Shown: in pieces, positions 47,951-57,876 of the stretch
Numbering within the stretch: position 1 is the first letter of the stretch
Layout: each line of letters starts with the position of its first letter
Assembly (NCBI GenBank): GCA_965153355.1
Contig: OZ231127.1
Span: 7,750,001-7,814,000, forward strand
Source of the DNA: Flaccisagitta enflata
Lineage: Eukaryota; Chaetognatha; Sagittoidea; Aphragmophora
Direction: 5' to 3'
Length of the DNA stretch: 64,000 nt
Position numbers and translations under genes: made by a program
The notes under the pieces: model-generated
Databases searched by the model: none
What the model was told of the DNA's origin: nothing
Seen by the model: only the letters and a program-made list of their open reading frames with translations

Positions 47951-50900
47951 TTTCTTTCTCGCTCTCACTCTCGCTCTCGCTCTTATCTTTTTACTTAAAA
48001 TGAGTAAGAGGCATTGACGGTCTAAGAATGCGAAGTAGACTTTGCGCCGCTTCGTAGGAGTGTAATAAAGTGAGTCCGACTTGAAGATTTGGTGAGTTGA
48101 GGGTGAGATTGCGCCAACATCGATCGAGAATCGGAGGAGAGTCAGCGTCGTACGAGTGGACGTGTAAATCGAAGCGGCTCAGCGGACTCCGATCGCGATG
48201 AGAAAGAACCTTGGAAATCAAATTTGGGATGATATGTCTTTATCAGAAAGTTATCCACCTCAAATTTTCCGCTCTACTGTGATCAAAATCCATGAAAACA
48301 GCGCTGACGTTTTACTATTCCGCGGAAGTATGGCAGACAAGTCGAAATGGAGATAATGCAGTATTCCCTTTTTTTAGTCGCTGACATGCGACTCTACACC
48401 TTGCCGCGTCAGTCAGTCCGTCGGTAACATTTTTGAAATGCGAGCGGTTTTTGCGTTACTGACCCTGCCCAACCGTCTGCGACTGTCCGGCAGTGTATCC
48501 GGCCTTGTTTACTTTTGTCACATAATTTCACGTTTTTAGTCGCGGACACGCAACTTTATAAGAGGCTGTGTCCGTCCGTCCGTTGGTTGGTTGGTCGGTC
48601 CATCGGTCCGTCACGCTCGAGTTGAAAAGTGGGAAAACGCGCATTTCTGCCCCTGCCCACCCGTCCGCAACTGGTGGCCGTGTATCCGGCCTTGTTACTA
48701 TAAACTTTAGTCGCTTGCCAAGCGACTCTAAAAAACGACTCTAATATCAGTAATAAGAGCATGTGTTCCTATGTAGCTACATGTACCTACATGTACCTAC
48801 ATGTAGGTACATGTTCATAGTTAACGCAAAATCGACTGAAATAGGGAATTATGGGCATGACTGCCCCTGCCCAGTTATATTAAAGCCCCACCCTGCTCCA
48901 TACTACTGCCCATCCGCATTACTGCCTTTCTTTCACGGTGTCCAGGTCTAAAAAAATGCTCAAGACTCCTGACCTGGAAAAAAGTTTTTTTTGATGCATT
49001 AGCTATCAATTTATGGCGAAAATTAAAAAATCGGTTTAGAAATATAGAATTGATGGTCAAATAATAGCCAAAAAAGGCATTTTTAAGCATATTTTAGATT
49101 AAAAATTGTATTCATGGTTTCTAAAAGTATGTAGAAATGTATAATTAGTTTGGCTACAGTGGTTGCACTAATGCTTTTACCTACTTCAGTTTGTTCAGAG
49201 TGATTTTCTAATAATAAAAAAAAAAAAATGCCAAAAACTGTTGTAAAATAACTATTTTTTGTTATTTTTTGTTATTTCTTGTTATTTCTAAGCTCTAAAC
49301 TATCAAATATTTCTTAAAACTAGCTGGATTATATTCCAGCATGTGTATCTCAATAATGTTTCTACACTTTTCATAGTTTTCAAGAATTTTTAATTAGTAA
49401 TTATGAAAATTGGCTGAAAAAAAATCAATTTTGAAGTTTGAAATAGCTTTTTTAGTTTTTATCTATAAAATAACCCTTTGAACTTACCAAATAGGTAAAA
49501 CCATTATTACAGCAACTATTGCCACACTTTTCAGATATTTTTTAAACAGCTTGAAGCTACAATTCTAATTTCTGATATAAAAAATATATAAAAATGCTTC
49601 ATTTTTGCTATCTTTAAGCTTTGAATTCTATATTTCCAAGCCGATTTTTTAATTTTTGCCATAAATTGATAGCTAATGCATCAAAAAAGACTTTTTTCCA
49701 GGTCAGGAGTCTTGAGCATTTTTTTAGACCTATGGTTTGTTCCTGGACGCCGTGCTTTCTTCTATCATTCTTTCTATGAATATCTCTTTCATTTTTTGAA
49801 TCAGTTAATCTTTCTTTCAACTTTCTTTCTCTCTTTTAAGTTTTTTTCCGGTCATTTTTAGTCGCGGACTAGCGACTCTATAAGAGGCTTTGTCCGTCCG
49901 TCCGTTGGTCGGTCCGTCACGCTCGTGTCAAAAGGTGGGAAAACACGCATTTCAGCCCCTGCCCACCCGTCCGCGACTGGTATTGGCCGTGTGTCCGGCC
50001 TTGTTGTTTCCTTACCTCCAACTCTGTCGGTCAATCGAGTAAATAAGCACCCATCCCTAGATACCCTCCTAAAGAAAATCGAAATACCCATTTTTTCTGA
50101 CTATGTGTTTTCACTCAAGTAACATGTGGGCTACTCAAAAGAATAAAAAACAAAAAAATTCGCTTGAAAATTTTGGATTTTTTGCCATTTTTAGGCAAAA
50201 AAACACCATATTTTGCATTTTTTTCTCTTTAAATCCGTAGAAAATGTTAGTTATGCCCCTGTGAGCCATGGAATTGGTAGGCATAGATGAAACACACTAG
50301 CTGACGTGCATAGTAACTAGTTTGAAGCATTTTTGGTTCAATAACATCTAAAAAATCACAAAAAATGAGCAAAAAAAGTTATTTTTTTGCATTGTTACGA
50401 CTTTTTTCACTTTTAACTAATAAGAAATGTTAGTTGTGCCACTGTGAGACATGGAATTGATGGGCATAGGTGAAACACACTAGCTGGTATGCAAAGCAAC
50501 TAGTTTGAAGCATTTTTGATTCGTGATTAGCTAGAAAGTCACAAAGTCACAAAAATAACTATTTTTTTGCATTTCTTTACTTTTAACTTTGAAAAAACTT
50601 TAAAAATGCTATCAATTTTTGTGAAAATATCAAAGAACCCTCTTGACAAGGTTTCATTTTCATTAGTTCCAGTAAATAGAGCTCATATCCTATACAAAAA
50701 TGTAAAAAAAACCTAATGCAATGTTGCTTTTTGGGCAGCGGCCCCAAAGGGCCGATGTCCTGTAGGACACAGCGGTGAATTTCCAGACGTCCGTACGTAC
50801 GTCCGTACGTCCCCCCCCCAGGCCCTTCTCAGGCCCCAAATCAGCCCTCGCAGACCCCAAATCAGCCCTCTCAGGCCCCAAGTCAGCCCTCTCAGACCTA

Positions 50901-53900
50901 AAATCACCCCTCTCAGGCCCAAAATCAGCGCTTCTAGATCCTAAATTAGCTCACTCAAGCCCAAAATCAGCTCATTAAGGTACTAGATCAGCCTTGTCAG
51001 GCCCAAAATCAACCATTTCAGGCCTGAAATCAGACCTCTCAAACCTAATATCTGTCTCAATTCAGCCCTCAAAATGACCCTATCAGGGTCAAATCTGCCC
51101 TCATCCCTAATCTCATTACTGTTCTCCAATCAATCAACTCAGTCCTTAAATGTGCTTTCTCGGGACATCTGGAAATTCACCCCTGTGTCCTACAGGACAT
51201 CGGCCCTTTGGGGCCGCTGCCCTGCTCCCACTCAGCTTCTTCAGCTAATCACTCCAAGCAGGGCATCGGGTATCGCTGACCATGTGCGATCCTTGGATGA
51301 CTAGTTATCTGAACTTGCTATGAGAAGGAAGTGGGGTCTTTTCTGCTCTTTTCAAGCTGATTTTGGAGCAGTTACTTGATCAAAAACTCATCGCACATGC
51401 TGTTATGCTTACCCTGGATTCTATTTTACCCATTCTATGACTTACAAGAGCATTTTTAATGTTTTCTCAAGGTTAAAAGTAACAAGGCCGGATACACGGC
51501 TACCCTAGTCGCGTGCCGGTGGGCAGGAGCAGTGCTGGAGAAGGTCACAAAAACATTTGGGCAGGAGCAGTAGGCTCAAAAAGCTCAAAAACGCCGAAAA
51601 AGTAAAAAGGGGACCGACCAACCAACCAACCCACCTTGATCTGGGGGCTGAGAAAAACCCGAGATGAATCTCAATAGCTTAAATTACATGAAAAGCATAC
51701 TTCTAGTTGCCCCAGTGGGATGAAATTTTACATGAAGAAAGCCGATGGTTTTGCAGAGCTTCAGTTAAAATTTCATCTCACTGGGTTAACTAGAAGTATG
51801 CTTTTCATGTAAATTAAGCTATTGAAACACGCTAGATTCATCTCGGGTTTTTCTCAGCCCCCAGATCAAGGTGCAACCGACCGACGACCAACATAGCGGG
51901 GTGTAGAGTCGCGTAGCACGCGACTAAAAAAATGATTATTTTTTTTTTTTAGGTGAACCAAAAATGCTTCAAACCAGTTGCTTTGCATACCAGCTAGTGC
52001 GTTTCACCTATGCCTACTACGTTTCTTCAAGCACGGTAATACTTGGATATCACTTATTTTCAGCCTTTTTGTTTTTGATACATGATGTACTGAGCCTAAA
52101 ATACAAATTTCATCATCTTAGCTTGATAAAATCAACTGTCGATTTCCCTTCATTTATCATCACTAAGGTGGTTGTGGTGAAAATGTTGAAATTTGGTCGC
52201 TTTGGGCTAAAAATTGGGCCACTTTGCGTTAAAAATTGGAACCAAAATCCATGAAATTATGAAAATAGAGCTCAAGAGCTAACCAGTGGTGCAATCTGCA
52301 TGTTGCTATCATTAATTGTTAAGATTTGAGAGCTTTTCAAAGATGGAAGGGTATGAGGGTTATTTTATCAGATGAACTAGGTGGTCAATTTTGACATTTT
52401 TTACAATTCCTAATATATCTCCGCTTTGGATGGACCAATTTAGATGAAATTTGTAACCAAACTGAAGATTTTTTGATGCTCTAACTAAATCTGGCAATAT
52501 TTTGGATTGATATGACCCTCAATATTTTGGGGAGACTCTAGAAGCAGGAGTTAAAAAGAGAATTTTTTTGTCATTATGGCTACTTTGGTCGTAAAATTAG
52601 GGCACCACCGAGCTAGAAAAAGACAAAAAAATCCATGAGCAAATTAAACTTCAGCTCAAGATCTAACCAGTGGTGCAATCGGCATGTCAATATGTTGAAG
52701 TATATAGATTTGGCAGAGCTTCAAAAATCAGTGGGTATAATAAAATGACATTTTTTGGTAATTTTGCTCATTTTGGGCTGAAAATCGAGCCACTTTGCTT
52801 TAAAAATTTGACCCAAAATCCATGAAATTATAAAACTAGAGCTTCATGATTAACCAGTGGTGCAATCCGCATGTTGCTATCATTTTTTGTTAAGATTTAA
52901 GAGCTCTTCAAAGATGGAAGGGTATGAGGGTTATTTTACCTGATGAATTTGGTGTTCAATTTTGACATTTTTTACAATTTTTGATATATCTCCGCTTTGG
53001 AGGGACCAATGTGGTGATATTCAATGGGAATTTGAGGCTTGAGAAGCTTAGGGGGGAACAGATGTATGGACGTACGGACGGACAGAAGGACGTTCGGAAA
53101 TTCACCTCTGTGTCCTATGTGACATCAGCACTTTGGGGACGCTGCCCAAAAAAGTGACAAAAAACTGCCTTTAAGATACTATTTTGAGTGTTGGAGGGGG
53201 GGGAGAAGGGCAGAGGAGTGTGGGTGGGGCTGGACGCGTAATTTGTTTAATTTGCCCATGGATTTTATTTCGCTTTCCAACTCCAATGAGCCCGAAAATA
53301 GTGACCAAAGTAACCAAAATGACAAAAAGTTGAATTTTTTTCACCTGCTTCTCGAGTTTCCCACTGATCTTTGAAGCTCTGCCAAATCTATATGCTTTTA
53401 CATATTGACATGCCGATTGCACCACTGGTTAGATCTTGAGCTGTAGTTTAATTTGCTCATGATTTTTTTTGTCTTTTTCTAGTTCGGAAGTGCCCAAATT
53501 ATATGACCAAAGTAGCCAAAATTGCGAGAAAAAAAATTTACTTTTTGGGCAGCGGCCCCGAAGGGGACAAAATCCTGTAGAACACAGGGGGACTTTTGTT
53601 CGTCATTCCATCCGTCCTCTCTGTTTGTCCCCCCATAAGGCCTCTCAGACTTGAAATTTGCCCTCTCAGGCTTGAAATTTGCTGACTCAGGCCTGAAATC
53701 TGCCCTCTGAGACCTAAAATATGTCCTTTGAGGCCTGAAGTCTGCCCTCTGAGGCCAGAAATCTGCCCTCTGAGTCCTGATCTTTGCCATCCCAGGCCTA
53801 CAATCTGCCCACTCAGGCTTGAAATCTACCCTCCCAGGCCTGAAATCTACCCTCTCCGGCCTGAAATCTGCCCTCTCAGGCCTGAAATCAGCCCTCTCAG

Positions 53901-56900
53901 GCCTGAAATCCACTGTCTCAGGCCTGAAAATCTGCCCTCTGAGGCCTGATCTTTGTGACCTGCAGTCTGAGATCTGCACTCTCAGGCCTCAAATCTGGCT
54001 TCTCAGGCATCATTTCAGCCCTCTACCTTCACAGCCACAGGCTTCAATTTAGCCATCTCAGGACAGATGGATGGAAGGACAAACAAAAGTCCCCGTGTGT
54101 TCTACAGGACTTCGTCCCCTTTTGGGCCACTTCCCCTCACTCAAATTCACAATCATGCAAAGCAGGGCAATGGGTATCGCTGACCACATATTGCCTTTGG
54201 GCGACTGGTTAGCACCTGCTTCTAGAGTCTTCCAAAGATTTTGAGGGTCATATCGATCAAAAATTTTACCAGATTCATTTCAAGCGTTAAAAAATCTTGA
54301 ATTTGGTCACCAATTTTGTCCAAATTAGTCCATCCAAAGCGGAGATATATCAAAAATTGTAAAAAATGCTCTCAAATCTTGACAAAAAATGCGGATTGCA
54401 CCACTGGTTAGCTCTTGAGCCCTAGTTTTATAATCTCATGGATTTTGCTTCAAATTTCAAAAGCAAAGTGACCCAATATTGATCCCAAAGTGACCAAATT
54501 TTAACCTTTTCACCACAACCACCTTGCAGTGGTGATAAATAAAGGGAAATCGACAGTTGATTTTATCAAGCCAAGATGATGAAATTTGTATTTTAGGCTC
54601 AGTACATCATGTACACTTTTTATTTTTTATAAGAACCTAGTTTATAAGAACATCAAGGCTTCAAATTGCTCTAAAATTAAGAACATCTTAAGAACATATA
54701 AAGGCTTCAAATTCTAAAAAAAAAATTTTTGCTAACATTAAAACTTTTGAAATATTGATAAAATACTTGAGATTAGAAGATTCACAATAAAATTCTGCTA
54801 TTCCTTACAAAAATATTTTAAAAATATTCCTTGACTTCATAATCTAGTATATATTTTAGCAATTATTGATAGAAATACATTTATTTCTAATAATTGATAG
54901 TGAATTAAAAGGTTTACTATATTTTTTAGTTATCTAAAGTTAAGAACGCTCTAAGAACATCAGAGGCTTAATTTTGCCTCAAAAATAAGAACATGAAGCC
55001 TTTGGGAAAAATATGACGTTCTTATAAAAAATAAAAAGTGTATTAAAAACAAAAAGGCTGAAAAGTAGTGATATCCAAGTATTACCGTGCTTGAAGAAAC
55101 GTAATGCCTACCAATTCCATGTCTCACAGTGGCACAACTAACATTTTCTATTGGTTAAAAGTAAAAAAAAATCCTAAAAATGCAAAAAAATAGCTTTTTT
55201 TGCTCTTTTTTTGGGATTTTTAATATGTTAATGAACCAAAAATGCTTCAAACTAGTTACAATGCATGTCAGCTAGTGTGTTTTACCTATGCCTACCAATT
55301 CCATGGCTCACAGGGGCATAGCTAACATTTTTTACTGATTTAGAGAGAAAAAAATGCAAAAAATAGTGTTTTTTTGCCTTAAAATGGCAAAAAATCCAAA
55401 AATTTCAAGCAGATTTTTTTGTATTTTATTTTTTTGAGTAGCTCACATGTTACTTGAGTGAAAACACATAGGACACGGTGCAAGATCGCGTGAAATTTGG
55501 TAGTCACCAAGGTTAAAAAATCAAAGTGTTATAAAATATTTTTTTTCTACATGGTAGCATACTATCTTCCAAAAAAAAAATCTTCCAGCACATTTTGAAC
55601 AATTACTCCTCAATGATTCATCCAAATTCAAAAAAATTGGTGACCAAATTGAAGCCCTTCAAATTTCCGAGCTAGTCGTGCAAACCGCATCCCTCTAACC
55701 TAATTGGTTTAGAAGTTATCTCACTTAAAGTAAAAAGACTTTCTCTGGCAGGATTCTTTATTTGACTTCTTTTATGGTAGTCGTTTCTTTTCAAACAATC
55801 ATAACTTATTTGTTTTTTGATGAATCAACAAAAAATCGGTGACCAAAATGTAGAGTTTTTCAATGGGCATCTTTTTCTTTTTTACACCAACAAAATTGGT
55901 TCAGCCGTTTAAAAGTTACGGTCAATCAAAGATTGAAAAGGGAAAAAATATGTGAGTGCTCAAAATGCATGGATTACTATCACTCCAAAAGTGCCTCGAG
56001 AGGCCCTAAAAATCACTTCCCCGGCAAATGGCGGCCAAAATTAGGTCAAGATAAGCTCACATTAAAAATTGATTACTTGTCAATTAAATGGTATAGGTTT
56101 TTTAGTTGATGAATAAAATAGATCCGGAGGTTGGGAGATTTTTTTTTGGAAGATAGTAGTATATTACTTTCTGATTACAAAACAAAAAACATTAATGCAA
56201 AATCTATTTTAATTAGCTAAATATCAATAATTTAATATCTAATAATGATTTTCACAATATAATAAGGTGTTTTCATATTTTTCAATTATATTCAATAAAA
56301 AAATACTTCAAAATATTGTTATTATATCTAATGTATATAAAATATCCAATTTTCATGAAATTCTTTATTAATTTGCTTTATTATAAGTCAATAAAAGCAA
56401 TAAAAAGCTATTTTTTGCTCATTTTTTCATCATGTCATAATTTGATTGTTACAATCTGGATGTTAGCTTGCGATTACACATTCAGCAGTTGTCTATAACT
56501 TCAATCATCCATATTTTGTATGCATATTCATTCATTCATTCATTCATTCTTTCATTCATTCATTCATTCATTCATTCATTCTTTCATTCATAAATTTGAT
56601 TTGATTTGATGAGATAAGATTTCAATTCAGTCATTTATGATAACTATATTTATGTGCTTTTCTTGTCGATAGCAATCCTTAATTCTGAACCAAATAGAGG
56701 GCTGAGCGACCCACCGACTGATACATCAGTCTTATTCATGGAAGGGCAGGGGCGTGGATTGAACAGATGCACATGCTGGACATCTGCACAGAACAAAAAC
56801 GAGGACGGAAACACGACCAATACGGAACCGCTTTGAATGGGCAGAAGCAGGAAAAGCGGCGCATCCTTCTATTCAATCAACACTCCCTCTCAATGAGGAA

Positions 56901-57499
56901 GGCTATTTTAGAGTCGCTCCCGACCAATGAACATACCCTCTGATCAGTCGCTTAGCAAGCGACTAAAAAGCATTCATGAATGAACAAGGCCCAGTAGGCC
57001 AATAGGTGCGACGTGTGGATTGTCAAACAAATGCATTACCGACCAACTGACACACTGACCAACCAACCAACCAACCGACTGAACAACAGACAGCTCTTAA
57101 AGAAACAAGTAACACGGGTCACAAAATTGTTGCAGACCGGTGGGCAGGGCCATCCAACCCCCAGCCTTACCCCAACCCCAACTCCTAACCCCCACTCCAA
57201 CACAAACACATACACAATAACAACTGCACCATCATAAATGCGCGTTTCCTTTCTTTCTTTCTTTCTTTTTTTTCTTTCTTTTTTTTCTTTCTTTCTTTCT
57301 TTCTTTCTTTCTCTCTTTTTTTTTTTCTTTCTTTCTTTCTCGTTTCTTTTTCTCATTCTTTCTTTCAATCTTTTTTTCTTTCTTTCTCCTTTTTTCTTTC
57401 TTTCTCGTTTCTTTCTTTCTTGTTTCTTTCTTTCTCGCTACTTTATTTCTCGTTTCTTTCTTTCTTGTTTCTTTCTTTCTCGCTACTTTCTTTCTCGTT

Positions 57500-57549
<50 letters not shown>

Positions 57550-57700
57550 TTTCTTTTCTTTTTTCTTTTTTCTTTCTTTGTTTCTTTCTTTCTCTCTTCC
57601 TATTGTTTCTTTTGTACTTTCTTGTTTTTGTCTTTCTTTTTTTCCTGCCTCTTTCTGTCTTTCTTTCTTTCTTAGTTTTCTTTCTTTCTACCTCTCTATC

Positions 57701-57748
<48 letters not shown>

Positions 57749-57750
57749 TT

Positions 57751-57786
<36 letters not shown>

Positions 57787-57824
57787 TCATTCTTTCTTTT
57801 TTTCTTTCTTTCTTTCTTTCATTC

Positions 57825-57876
<52 letters not shown>

